Shown: positions 53,835-62,635 of the stretch, in pieces
How positions within the stretch are numbered: position 1 is the first letter of the stretch
Layout of the letters: each line of letters starts with the position of its first letter
Source of the DNA: Indolivaga alginatilytica
GTDB lineage: Bacteria > Bacteroidota > Bacteroidia > Bacteroidales > Dysgonomonadaceae
Assembly (NCBI RefSeq): GCF_003201355.1
Contig: NZ_QICL01000005.1
Location: forward strand, 124,001-188,000
DNA: 64,000 nucleotides
Reading direction: 5' to 3'
Position numbers and translations under genes: made by a program
The notes under the pieces: model-generated
Told to the model about the DNA's origin: nothing
Databases searched by the model: none
Seen by the model: the letters and a program-made list of their open reading frames with translations, nothing else

Positions 53835-54848
53835 ATGCGTATTATTTTTCTATTCTTAAGCTTAATACTTCTGGCAGGTTGTAATAATCAAAACTCGAAT
53901 GACAAAAAATCGGATAGTTCTTCTGCTATTTCGGTGACAGATATTCAAGGAAATGAGATTAATTTGGCTAAGCCGGCAGAAAAAATTGTATGCTTGTTCG
54001 ATCCATCGGTAGATGTGATTTATATGTTACAAGCCCAAGACAAACTGATCGGAATACCTGCTGAAACTTATTTTGACAGTGAATTATATGATTATTACAA
54101 GCATATTGATTCCCGTATTTTAAATAAAGAACTGGCCACACCGGGAAGTAATGAGTTGGCGAGCTTAGAAAGTATTATTCAATTGAATCCCGATTTAGTT
54201 ATTGCTCAGCAATTGCCCGAAAGCGTGATTAAAACCCTTCAGGGAATGAATATTCCGGTCTATATTGCTGCTGCCGCAAGATATGAAGATTTGGTGAAAG
54301 AAATGAAAGACATTTCTATTCTGACAGGTAAAGCAGAAAGAGGAGAGGAGTTAATTACTTATGCAAAAAATAAAATAAAAGATTTAGAGGAGCGTACAGC
54401 TTTACAAGGAGCATCACCTCACAAATCAGTATATTTTACTTGGGCAAATGGAAGAATCTTTTCTACTGCCGGTCGTAATAGCATGATGAATGATTGCCTC
54501 GATTTAGCGGGAGTAGAAAATGCTTGCCCATTCGAAATGGATAAGCCGAACATTAATCCGGAAACATTGATTGATTGGAATCCTGATATGATCGTTATGT
54601 GGAACGATAGTCCCGACTTGTTTTACAATAAAAAAGAGTTAGGAGGTATTACCGCAATTAAAGAAAAACAAATTCACAATCTCATGCCTATGTTCTATTA
54701 CAATCCCCATACATTTAAGTCGCTATGTGCAGCAGTTGCTATTCATAATTGGGCTTATGATTCCAAAGATGGAACAAATGAGATAAAAGAAATACTTGCA
54801 GAGCTTTACGGAACAGAAACCAGTGAAAAACTTATAAAATATTTATAA
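53835..54848 (+). CDS. ABC substrate-binding lipoprotein (FecB/BtuF type)
   Basis: 337 aa, lipoprotein by LLAGC (C16). Class III periplasmic-binding fold: VTDIQGNEINLAKPAEKIVCLFDPSVDVIYMLQAQDKLIGI, then NELASLESIIQLNPDLVIA (about 112-130), linker helix and C lobe (YFTWANGRIFSTAGRNSMMNDCLDLAGVENA; WNPDMIVMWN). It delivers a metal chelate or free metal to the FecCD-type permease encoded two genes on. His/Met-rich spots such as NLMPMFYYNPHTFKSLCAA may line the site. Its stop codon overlaps the next start (TAATG). Confidence 0.9.
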   Translation: MRIIFLFLSLILLAGCNNQNSNDKKSDSSSAISVTDIQGNEINLAKPAEKIVCLFDPSVDVIYMLQAQDKLIGIPAETYFDSELYDYYKHIDSRILNKELATPGSNELASLESIIQLNPDLVIAQQLPESVIKTLQGMNIPVYIAAAARYEDLVKEMKDISILTGKAERGEELITYAKNKIKDLEERTALQGASPHKSVYFTWANGRIFSTAGRNSMMNDCLDLAGVENACPFEMDKPNINPETLIDWNPDMIVMWNDSPDLFYNKKELGGITAIKEKQIHNLMPMFYYNPHTFKSLCAAVAIHNWAYDSKDGTNEIKEILAELYGTETSEKLIKYL

Positions 54849-55540
54849 TGATAACAGAAATAGCTAAATATTGGGACAAACAGAGTGCCATCTGGAGTGA
54901 AGAAAAGAAAGAAGCATGGACTTTGCCCGAAACCACATATTGGTTAGAATATTTTAAATCGCTTTTACCTAATTTACCCGGTAACAAGGTTTTGGAAGTG
55001 GGAACAGCTTCGGGTTATTTTGCAAATATTCTCCACCTTGCCGGATACGAAGTCACAGCAGTTGATTTATCTCCTAATATGGTTGAAGAGGCACAGAAAG
55101 TTTCTGCAGATCTGGGTCTTTCAATTAACTATCATGTTATGGATGCACAAGAACTGGAGTTTTCGGAGAATCAATTTGATTTGGTATTTACACGCTTAAT
55201 GACTTGGACAACTCCCGATGTAGAGAAGTTTTATGCTGCAAGTTTCAAGGTTTTACAACCAAAAGGCTTGTTCTTAAACTTTGATGGGGATTTTGGTAAC
55301 ATGCGTTTTTCGCAAGAAGGTCATGAAAAATATCCTGCCGGAATAATGGAAGAAGCTAACGTTATTAAAAGCAAGTTGGATATAAGTAAGTACAGCCGTC
55401 CCAAAAGAGATCTTGAATTATTAGAGAAGGTCGGATTTAGTAAAGTGGAGGTGGACGAGGAAGCACAAAACCGACTTTTACACAAGCCGGAAGATAATTC
55501 GTCCCTGTTTCAGTTAACGGCTATTAAACCTCAATCTTAA
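54848..55540 (+). CDS. Class I SAM-dependent methyltransferase
   Basis: 230 aa Rossmann-like methyltransferase. YWDKQSAIWSEEKKEAWTL at the N terminus, motif I VLEVGTASGYF (48-58), motif II VTAVDLSPNMVEEAQ (about 70-84), YHVMDAQELEFSENQFDLVFTRLMTWTTPD (about 98-125). It overlaps the binding-protein gene by one base and precedes the permease by 19 bp, so it is co-translated with a metal ABC transporter. Function unknown. It could modify a metallophore or a cofactor, or belong to the operon by chance. SAM binding is well supported, the substrate is not. Confidence 0.88.
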   Translation: MITEIAKYWDKQSAIWSEEKKEAWTLPETTYWLEYFKSLLPNLPGNKVLEVGTASGYFANILHLAGYEVTAVDLSPNMVEEAQKVSADLGLSINYHVMDAQELEFSENQFDLVFTRLMTWTTPDVEKFYAASFKVLQPKGLFLNFDGDFGNMRFSQEGHEKYPAGIMEEANVIKSKLDISKYSRPKRDLELLEKVGFSKVEVDEEAQNRLLHKPEDNSSLFQLTAIKPQS

Positions 55541-55559
55541 CACCCTAAATATATCTGCT

Positions 55560-56573
55560 TTGAATAGGAAAATTGCTAATATAATCTGTTTTGGACTGCC
55601 TTTGCCTATGTTGGTAATTTCCTTGTTCATTGGCTCATCAGCCCAAGTTAATGTTTTTGACTATTTACCTTTATTATACAAAAAATTGGCTGATGGCATC
55701 ATGAATGTAGATGAAGCTGCACAATATGAAATGATTTCAAATATCCTTTTCAATGTGCGAATGCCGCGAATTTTGCTTACCTTTTTAGTAGGTGCGGCTT
55801 TGTCTACATCCGGTGGTGTATTGCAGGGAATATTCCGCAATCCTTTAGTAGATTCCTATATTCTGGGTATTTCATCGGGTGCAGCTTTTGGAGCATCATT
55901 AGCAATTGTTTATTCATTAAGTTTCGTAAATGTTTATGCGTTTGTGGGTGGCTCTATAGCAGTTGTTCTAACTTATATGATTGCCGGTTCCCATAAGCAA
56001 ATATCTACGGTCTCCATTATTCTTTCGGGGATGATAATTTCCGGAGTCTTTATGGCTCTGCTTACTATGGTTCAGTATATAAGTAATCCTTATAAATTAC
56101 AGGCGATTGTGCAATGGGCAATGGGCAATTTACATGCGGCTTCCTGGATAGAGCTAAAGCAAGCTTTTTTGCCGATACTGATTTGTTTGATTATTGTTTT
56201 TGTATATCGTTGGCGAATAAATTTATTAGCATTAGGAGATGATGCCGCTAAATCGGTAGGTGTAAATCCTGCTTTTGATAAACTTATTTTGATTATCTGT
56301 GCTACCTTAATGACTACTACAACCGTTGCCGTTGCAGGTATTATTAGCTTTTACGGGTTGTTCTTACCGCATATAGTAAGAATGTTATTGGGTTCGGATA
56401 ATAGTAAATCTATTCCGGGAAATATTTTCTTAGGAGGAAGTTTTCTTTTATTAATTGACAACTTATCGAGGGCTTTATTTGTTTTTGAAGTACCAATAGG
56501 AATTTTTACAACTATACTGGGTGGTGCTTTCTTTGTTTTTTTAATGAGAAAAAATAAACTTAATTGGAATTGA
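55560..56573 (+). CDS. FecCD-family ABC permease
   Basis: 337 aa inner-membrane permease for metals, chelates or B12, about ten TM helices. Typical blocks: NVRMPRILLTFLVGAALSTSGGVLQGIFRNPLVDSYILGISSGAAFGAS (about 62-110), GMIISGVFMALLT (about 160), QWAMGNLHAASW (about 188) and IISFYGLFLPHIVRMLLGSDN (about 260-280) with the ATPase-contact loop. The start is TTG at 55560; no in-frame ATG lies between the previous stop and this point, and TTG gives a full N-terminal helix. It overlaps the ATPase gene by 10 bp. Confidence 0.92.
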   Translation: MNRKIANIICFGLPLPMLVISLFIGSSAQVNVFDYLPLLYKKLADGIMNVDEAAQYEMISNILFNVRMPRILLTFLVGAALSTSGGVLQGIFRNPLVDSYILGISSGAAFGASLAIVYSLSFVNVYAFVGGSIAVVLTYMIAGSHKQISTVSIILSGMIISGVFMALLTMVQYISNPYKLQAIVQWAMGNLHAASWIELKQAFLPILICLIIVFVYRWRINLLALGDDAAKSVGVNPAFDKLILIICATLMTTTTVAVAGIISFYGLFLPHIVRMLLGSDNSKSIPGNIFLGGSFLLLIDNLSRALFVFEVPIGIFTTILGGAFFVFLMRKNKLNWN

Positions 56574-57343
56574 TTACAGAAGCTATACATATTGAAGACC
56601 TGCACTATGCATATGGCGACAAACCAGTGCTTAATGGTGTGAATGCTATATTCCCCGAAAATAAATTTTCGGTTTTGCTTGGTATTAATGGGGGAGGGAA
56701 GTCTACCCTGTTTAAAATCATTGCCGGTTTACTGAAAGGTGATCAAGGTAGTATTCGTATCTGCGGTCAGGAGATTGATAAACTGCGTTTCAAAGATCGG
56801 GCTTCATTAATAGGCTTTCTTCCTCAATTTACACAATCGGTTTTTTCGTTTACAGTCGAAGAGATTCTATTAACAGGACGTACTGCTTTTTCCGGTTTTG
56901 CTCCTAAAAAGGAAGATCGCTTGTTAGTTGATAAAATATTAAAGGATTTATCCATTACACGATTAAAGGACAAACCCTTTACTCAGCTCTCGGGAGGTGA
57001 ACAGCAAATTGTTATGATTGGGCGTTTATTGATGCAAAAGCCAAAAATCTTACTTTTGGATGAACCAACTAATCATTTAGATGTTTATTATCAACATTAC
57101 TTAATGGAAAAACTGAAAGACTACTCAGAGAACGATTTTACGGTAATTGCTATTATGCATAATCCGACTCTTGCTTTTCAGTATGCAGACCATTTTTGTT
57201 ATTTGCATCATGGAAACATATATACTCCAAGCAATCCGAAAGAACCTAATGTTGAATTGCTTGAAAAGGTATATAGTATGAGCTTTGTGGAGTTTATGAG
57301 AGAGGGTAAAAAATTTATGTTGCCCTTTGGTGAGATTCACTGA
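56564..57343 (+). CDS. ABC transporter ATP-binding protein (FecE/BtuD type)
   Basis: 259 aa ATPase partner of the FecCD permease. Walker A GINGGGKST (about 42-50), Q-loop LPQFTQS (about 86-92), signature LSGGEQQ (about 143-149), Walker B ILLLDEPTNHLD (about 162-173), H-loop IMHNP (about 199). The start is TTG 56564, inside the end of the permease gene (translational coupling), with another TTG two codons on. A dispersed repeat (57355-57435) separates it from nikR. Confidence 0.94.
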   Translation: MELITEAIHIEDLHYAYGDKPVLNGVNAIFPENKFSVLLGINGGGKSTLFKIIAGLLKGDQGSIRICGQEIDKLRFKDRASLIGFLPQFTQSVFSFTVEEILLTGRTAFSGFAPKKEDRLLVDKILKDLSITRLKDKPFTQLSGGEQQIVMIGRLLMQKPKILLLDEPTNHLDVYYQHYLMEKLKDYSENDFTVIAIMHNPTLAFQYADHFCYLHHGNIYTPSNPKEPNVELLEKVYSMSFVEFMREGKKFMLPFGEIH

Positions 57344-57354
57344 GTTAAGTAATT

Positions 57355-57435
57355 GTAAATGTTTATTATTACATTTTACAGCTATAACTATCTCTCGTTA
57401 TCATACTTACCAAAGAAATAAATAGGTCTGAGACC
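57355..57435. repeat. 81-bp dispersed repeat, copy B
   Basis: Gapless counterpart of 3230-3310, 67 of 81 bases identical by my count, same orientation, ending in GGTC-TGA-GACC. It lies between the ATPase gene and nikR, so nikR is probably transcribed through or from beyond it. Confidence 0.7.
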
Positions 57436-57477
57436 TTATCTCAAGGTTAGAAAAAATATTTAGAAAAAAATAAAGCA

Positions 57478-57876
57478 ATGAAAGTAGTTCGATTTGGAGT
57501 ATCCGTAGAGAAAGATGTATTGGATTTATTAGATAATTATATTATCAGCAATAAATTTCCTAACCGCTCACAAGCTATTCGCCACCTGATAAAAAAAGTA
57601 GAAGTTGAAAGTCAGTTGGATTCCGATAAAATTGTCGGTGGTTCTATCACTTTGTCATTTGACCACCATAAAAGGGAGTTATTGGATAGAATAACGGAGA
57701 TACAACACCATTTTTATCATGTCATCCTTTGCTCTCAACACATTCATCTTGATCATGATATTTGTATGGAAATTATTGCACTGAAAGGAAATGCTTCGGT
57801 ACTGAAAGATTTAGCGAATCAGTTGACTGCTGTAAAAGGTATTATTCATGGAGACTTATCAATAACAATGGTATAA
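57478..57876 (+). CDS. nikR: Nickel-responsive ribbon-helix-helix regulator NikR
   Basis: 132 aa, NikR length. N-terminal ribbon-helix-helix (VVRFGVSVEKDVLDLLDNYI ... RSQAIRHLIK, residues 3-39) and C-terminal ACT-like nickel-sensing domain. Aligning QHHFYHVILCSQHIHLDHDIC to E. coli QHHHHD...HVHINHDDC places H77, H88, H90 and C96 exactly on the square-planar ligands H76, H87, H89 and C95. It should repress (or activate) nickel uptake when nickel is bound; the operon upstream is the obvious target. Convergent with the HTCS gene at 58002. Confidence 0.95.
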   Translation: MKVVRFGVSVEKDVLDLLDNYIISNKFPNRSQAIRHLIKKVEVESQLDSDKIVGGSITLSFDHHKRELLDRITEIQHHFYHVILCSQHIHLDHDICMEIIALKGNASVLKDLANQLTAVKGIIHGDLSITMV

Positions 57877-58001
57877 TAAGAAAGGTTAGCTGAGCGGATG
57901 ATTGATATTTAAACCTAGCCTTCAATCTCACTATCAAAGCACTTGCAGATTCCATTTATCTGTGATGAGTAAAACCGTTATCCTCAGAGAATTTATTTTA
58001 A

Positions 58002-61000
58002 CTACTGATTCGTATTATTAATTATTTGCTTGATATATTCAGACGGAGGCATCCCGAATTCTTCTTTGAAACATAGCCTGAAATAAGTCATACTATTTAT
58101 GCCGACCATATAGGCAATTTCGGTGATGGTATATTTTCCGGTCAGTAATAGTTGCTCTGCATTGCTTATTCTGATTTTTCTTATAAATTCATTTACTGAT
58201 ATACCTGAAAGAGCCTTGACTTTCCGATATAGTGTCGAATGGCTCATATTCATTTTGTCAGCTATGAATGCGACATCAATTTTATCGGAATCCAAATTCT
58301 CTTCTATTATGGAAGTTATCTTTGCGATAAATTCGTTATCAATCTTATTTAAAGAGTCTACTATAATTGCATTTTTATTTGTTGTGTTCTTATTTATCAT
58401 TTCGGCTTGTTTTCTTCTGGCTTCAAGTAGGTTGAATATGCGGCTTTGTAATAAATTTGCACTAAATGGCTTAGTTATATACGATTCTACTCCAATGGTA
58501 TAGCCTTCTGTCCGATCTTGAATAGAGTCTTTTGCTGTTAGAATAATAATGGGGATATGGCTTGTTCTGACATCCTCTTTTAATATTCTACTTAATTGAA
58601 AACCATCCATTTCAGGCATCATAATATCACTTATAATAATATCAGGTATATAAGCGTATGCTTTTTCCAAACCATCTCTCCCATTAATAGCTGTGTATAT
58701 TATATACTGTTCGGATAACGAATTATTAATATAATCCAGAATATCTCTGTTGTCTTCAATAACCAGAATAATTTGTTTGCTATTTGTACCAGACGCAGTA
58801 TCTTTCTCAAGGTTTCTTTCTAAGATATCCCGGGGTTTAGTATCCATGTGTAAGGCATTGGGGTAAACATTGTCCGACTTGATTCTGAAACGGAAACAGG
58901 TTCCTTTTCCGAGTTCACTATCCACGAATATTTCTCCCTCGTGTATAGATACTAAATTGTAAACCAGAGCCAATCCGATACCTGTTCCCGATACTTGCCG
59001 GTCTCCGGCGGCTTGATAATAACGGTCAAATATTTTTGATATAGAATCAGCAGAAATACCTCTGCCTGTATCTCGAACTTCAATTTCGGTATACTTAATA
59101 TCTTTTTCTTTAGTATCTCTCAAGGTCAGTATAATATTACCCTCTTGTGTATATTTGAATGCGTTTGATAAAAGATTTTCCAATATCGTTGTTATTATAT
59201 CAGAGTCAAAACATAGTTTTTTATCAGGGGTATCTATAATAATCTTAAATGTGATTTTTGCATTGGAATTCAGCTCTTTATATTTTAATCCGACTTCTTG
59301 TATCAATTGCGAAAGATTACTTTTAGATACGGAAAGTTTTTTATTCTGAGTTTCGGTTTTCCGAAATTCAAGAATCTGATTTATAAGAATTAATAAGCGG
59401 GTAGCACTCCGATAAATCAGCGATATTTTAGCAGAATGTTTATCTGAAAGACCGGTATCTATATGTAAATCCTCCAGAGGCCCCAAAATCAAAGTCAAAG
59501 GTGTTCGCAGTTCGTGGGTGATATTAGTGAAAAAGCGGAGTCTTTCATCGTTTAATTTTTGCTCTTGCATGTGATTTCTTTTCTCTAGGGTAAGAGAATT
59601 TTCAAGGTCAAGCTTGCGTTTATAAAAGCGTATAATAAGAAAAATTATTGCCAGAATTATAATTGAGTAGCATGTTTTAGCCCACCATGTTAACCATAGT
59701 GGTGGCTTTATTATGATTTTTAAAGAGGTAATATCTCCCGTCCATTCCTGATTCTTGATTCGGGATTTTATTAATAGTTCATATGTCCCGGACGGGATAT
59801 TACGAAATGTAATGGAATTCTCTCCCTGAGTGTTGTACCATAAATTTTCCAATCCTTTAAGCATATACGTATAATCGACTAATTGATTGAGGGCGTAATC
59901 TAAAACGTTGAAAGAGATACTGAATGTATTCTGATTATAATCTAATTTAATAGTGGATGTTATTGGCATATCAATTTCGTTCTCGGACAACTTTAATTGA
60001 TTGTTGTAAACTTTAAAATTAGTGATAATAATTGGAGGTAAATCTATGTGGGTTGGAATCGATTTGGGATCAAAATAACACACCCCATTTTGTGATCCGA
60101 AAAATATTTTGCCTTTTGAATCCTTGGTAACCGATCCACTCATAAATTCACCCAAAGGAACTCCATGATAGCGATTGTAGTTATAGAACTTGCTACCCTC
60201 GGCTATAAAACGACTAATACCTCCGTTAGTGCTGAGCCATATATTACCATCCGAATCTTCGGTTAAAGCTCTTATATGTGCATTGTTAAGTCCGTCTTTT
60301 TCGTTAAATACAATATATTCACGGGGATTGAGTGGTGTTTTAAAACAAACTAAACCTTCGCCGGTTGCAATCCACATTTGCCCCTTTTTATCTTTATATA
60401 TATGATTTACCGTATTGGATGGTAATCCTTCCTCAATTTTCAGACGTCTAACGGTTTTCATATTCTTATCAAGAATAACTAAGCCTTCTCCGAAAAAGCC
60501 AATCCATATTTGCCCATCATTATCTCTCGAAACCGCACGAACGAGGTTATTAGGTAGTTCCGAATTTTTCTTAGAAAATAGCTGTCCTTTATTTGTTTCT
60601 ATATTATAACGATATAAGCCGTTGGAATATCCTATCCACATGTTTTTTTCGTTGTCTTCGTAAAAACATCTGATATCTATGCTTTCTCCATCGATCAAAA
60701 ATTGTGATATAGCTTTATTTTTAGGATTAAAGATATTTATACCTCCCCTGAATGTTCCAAACCATAAATTATTATTTGAATCTCTGATTGCTGCTAAAAT
60801 AGCATCATCAGTTAGCTTATTGTTTTTATTATCAATAATCTGTATTCTTTCACCATTTTCGAAGACATTGATTCCTCCCCCGTCTGTGCCAACCCATATG
60901 CGATCATTTTCATCTGTGCACATGCCCCATGCTATGGGGTATGTTAAGATGTTATCCAATGTCGGAACAGGAGAATAAGCCCATGTATTAAAATAAGGAG

Positions 61001-62060
61001 GATGGTGGCTTATAAAGTTAACTCCACCTCCATATGTGGCCACCCATATATTCTTGAACGAATCCTGATAGATACTTCTTATCGTACGATTTGAGACTCC
61101 TCTGTTGTCATCGCTGTAAGTAATATTATTAAATGAGACATTTTGGGGAATCAAAAACATACTCTGATTGATATCTAAAATGCTTATTCCTCCTTTCTCA
61201 GTTCCTATCCATAGTTTGCCATCATGAAGCTGATTTATAGTGAAGATGTAATTGGAGAGAAGAGATTTATTGTTTTGGGCATTATGTCTGAAAACAATAA
61301 AAGACTCCTTCTCTCTATTGAAAAGAGCCAGTCCGTTATTCGTGCCCACCCATATATTATCGTTTTTGTCAATATAAATTGTTCTGACCTCGTCTCCGGG
61401 TAGACTATTATTATCAAGAGGATTATGTCTGAAATTTTTTATCCTTTTGTCTTTTAATGAAAGAACACTTAGTCCCGAAGTTACATGGCCAATGTATAGA
61501 AAACCTCTATTGTCCTCATTTACCGACCATACATTATCACTGACCATATTGCGGATAGTGACCTTATTGTAATGTTCAAATGCTTTGTTTTTTTTATTAA
61601 AGTATTCAATACCCCTGTAAAATGTTGATATCCATAAATTGCCGTCTTTAGAATTTATAATATCGGTAATATCATCGGTTACGATTCCTGATGGATTATT
61701 AGCATCATGCCTGTAATGGGTAAAAGTTTCCGTGTTGCAATCAAACATATTTAAACCTTCACGCTGTGTTGCTATCCATACCAGATTGTCATATGCATCA
61801 GCATATACTTTGTTCAGTTCATTCCCACTTATGCAATTTGTAGCCAGTGGATTGTTTTTTTTATAAACTTTAAATTTATTGCCATCAAATCGGTTAAGAC
61901 CCGATTCTGTTGCAAACCATAAGAATCCCTTCTTATCTTGGGTTATACTTACTACATAATTATTAGAAATTTCATGTTCGATTCCAAGCTTTTTGATATC
62001 GAAGTTTTGAGCTTGTATAAAAAAAGGAAAAATAAAAATAAGCCAGAAAAGTGGTTTCAT
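58002..62060 (-). CDS. Second hybrid two-component system regulator (HTCS)
   Basis: 1352 aa, same architecture as the HTCS at 27950: signal peptide ending FFIQA, propeller repeats (WFATESGLNRFDGN..., about 25-690), Y_Y_Y (about 700-765), TM near 785-805, HisKA H849 (NITHELRTPLT), HATPase (about 945-1065, ENLLSNAFKYTQEG, GTGIGLAL), receiver D1145 (IISDIMMPEMDG), AraC HTH (about 1245-1345). Divergent from a susC-like gene at 62636, so it should sense the glycan handled by that PUL, which lies mostly beyond the window. Confidence 0.95.
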   Translation of the reverse strand: MKPLFWLIFIFPFFIQAQNFDIKKLGIEHEISNNYVVSITQDKKGFLWFATESGLNRFDGNKFKVYKKNNPLATNCISGNELNKVYADAYDNLVWIATQREGLNMFDCNTETFTHYRHDANNPSGIVTDDITDIINSKDGNLWISTFYRGIEYFNKKNKAFEHYNKVTIRNMVSDNVWSVNEDNRGFLYIGHVTSGLSVLSLKDKRIKNFRHNPLDNNSLPGDEVRTIYIDKNDNIWVGTNNGLALFNREKESFIVFRHNAQNNKSLLSNYIFTINQLHDGKLWIGTEKGGISILDINQSMFLIPQNVSFNNITYSDDNRGVSNRTIRSIYQDSFKNIWVATYGGGVNFISHHPPYFNTWAYSPVPTLDNILTYPIAWGMCTDENDRIWVGTDGGGINVFENGERIQIIDNKNNKLTDDAILAAIRDSNNNLWFGTFRGGINIFNPKNKAISQFLIDGESIDIRCFYEDNEKNMWIGYSNGLYRYNIETNKGQLFSKKNSELPNNLVRAVSRDNDGQIWIGFFGEGLVILDKNMKTVRRLKIEEGLPSNTVNHIYKDKKGQMWIATGEGLVCFKTPLNPREYIVFNEKDGLNNAHIRALTEDSDGNIWLSTNGGISRFIAEGSKFYNYNRYHGVPLGEFMSGSVTKDSKGKIFFGSQNGVCYFDPKSIPTHIDLPPIIITNFKVYNNQLKLSENEIDMPITSTIKLDYNQNTFSISFNVLDYALNQLVDYTYMLKGLENLWYNTQGENSITFRNIPSGTYELLIKSRIKNQEWTGDITSLKIIIKPPLWLTWWAKTCYSIIILAIIFLIIRFYKRKLDLENSLTLEKRNHMQEQKLNDERLRFFTNITHELRTPLTLILGPLEDLHIDTGLSDKHSAKISLIYRSATRLLILINQILEFRKTETQNKKLSVSKSNLSQLIQEVGLKYKELNSNAKITFKIIIDTPDKKLCFDSDIITTILENLLSNAFKYTQEGNIILTLRDTKEKDIKYTEIEVRDTGRGISADSISKIFDRYYQAAGDRQVSGTGIGLALVYNLVSIHEGEIFVDSELGKGTCFRFRIKSDNVYPNALHMDTKPRDILERNLEKDTASGTNSKQIILVIEDNRDILDYINNSLSEQYIIYTAINGRDGLEKAYAYIPDIIISDIMMPEMDGFQLSRILKEDVRTSHIPIIILTAKDSIQDRTEGYTIGVESYITKPFSANLLQSRIFNLLEARRKQAEMINKNTTNKNAIIVDSLNKIDNEFIAKITSIIEENLDSDKIDVAFIADKMNMSHSTLYRKVKALSGISVNEFIRKIRISNAEQLLLTGKYTITEIAYMVGINSMTYFRLCFKEEFGMPPSEYIKQIINNTNQ

Positions 62061-62088
62061 AGATTAAATACATTACTAATAATTCAAT

Positions 62089-62096
62089 CAAAAGTA
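62089..62096 (-). promoter_or_regulatory. -7 box of the second HTCS gene
   Basis: On the minus strand TACTTTTG, an exact TAnnTTTG, 29 bp before the ATG at 62060; TTTA at 62115-62118 (complement) with an 18-bp spacer is the nearest -33. Confidence 0.45.
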
Positions 62097-62205
62097 GCGG
62101 TTATCCCGCATGTATAAACAGCCAAACTGGCGATTGACCGATTCCGTGTTTATTAATGACTAATTTGAGCCTGTCTATAATCTCTCCCCCTATATACATT
62201 TGTGA

Positions 62206-62245
62206 AATAATTACAAAAAGCTTTAAATTATTACATAAACCTTAA
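62206..62245 (+). promoter_or_regulatory. Candidate operator of the second HTCS: 20-bp direct repeat
   Basis: Two adjacent 20-bp units (62206-62225 and 62226-62245) match at 16 of 20 positions around a TTACA core (62211 and 62231). Same period (about two turns) as the boxes at the xylan PUL, different sequence. Confidence 0.45.
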
Positions 62246-62635
62246 AATCTGATTTCATGAAGACAAAAAAAAGTTTTGGCTAACTGCTCATCTTTCCGTG
62301 TATATCTATTCCTATTACTATAATGTAGGGGCGATTAAATGTTGATGGATACCTTCCGGTACACTTTAAATTATTAATCATGGCAATTAATCACGGGTGT
62401 GAGTTTTATAATAAGATTAGACGATAAAGACAAACCCTGTTCGATCACTCTCGTATCAGCTACTAATGCTAAGAATGGACATAATTTTACAAATTGAATC
62501 TACCAAAAAATGAAAAAACCGTTTCTCCAATATAAGATATAATCTCCCGTGGAGAACACAAAAAAGAAACCTTAAGGAATAAATACGAACTACAAAAAGG
62601 ATAAACCCTATTCGTTAATTTTAAAATTAATATTT

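Larger units (their letters stand above)
62061..62635. other. 575-bp divergent promoter region, HTCS 2 / susC 2
   Basis: Contains the HTCS -7 candidate (62089-62096), TACATTTG on the plus strand (62195-62202, no -33 partner at 19 bp), a 20-bp direct repeat (62206-62245), a fragment GTAGGGGCGA (62325-62334) resembling the start of the REP-like element at 13543, and the pair AAACCCTGTTCG (62432-62443) / AAACCCTATTCG (62603-62614). No ORF seen; the susC 2 leader could be long. Confidence 0.5.

Noticed and set aside
62195-62202. TACATTTG as promoter of the second susC
   Set aside because: No TTTG at the required spacing (nearest 27 bp away), and it lies upstream of the candidate operator and more than 430 bp from the ATG.
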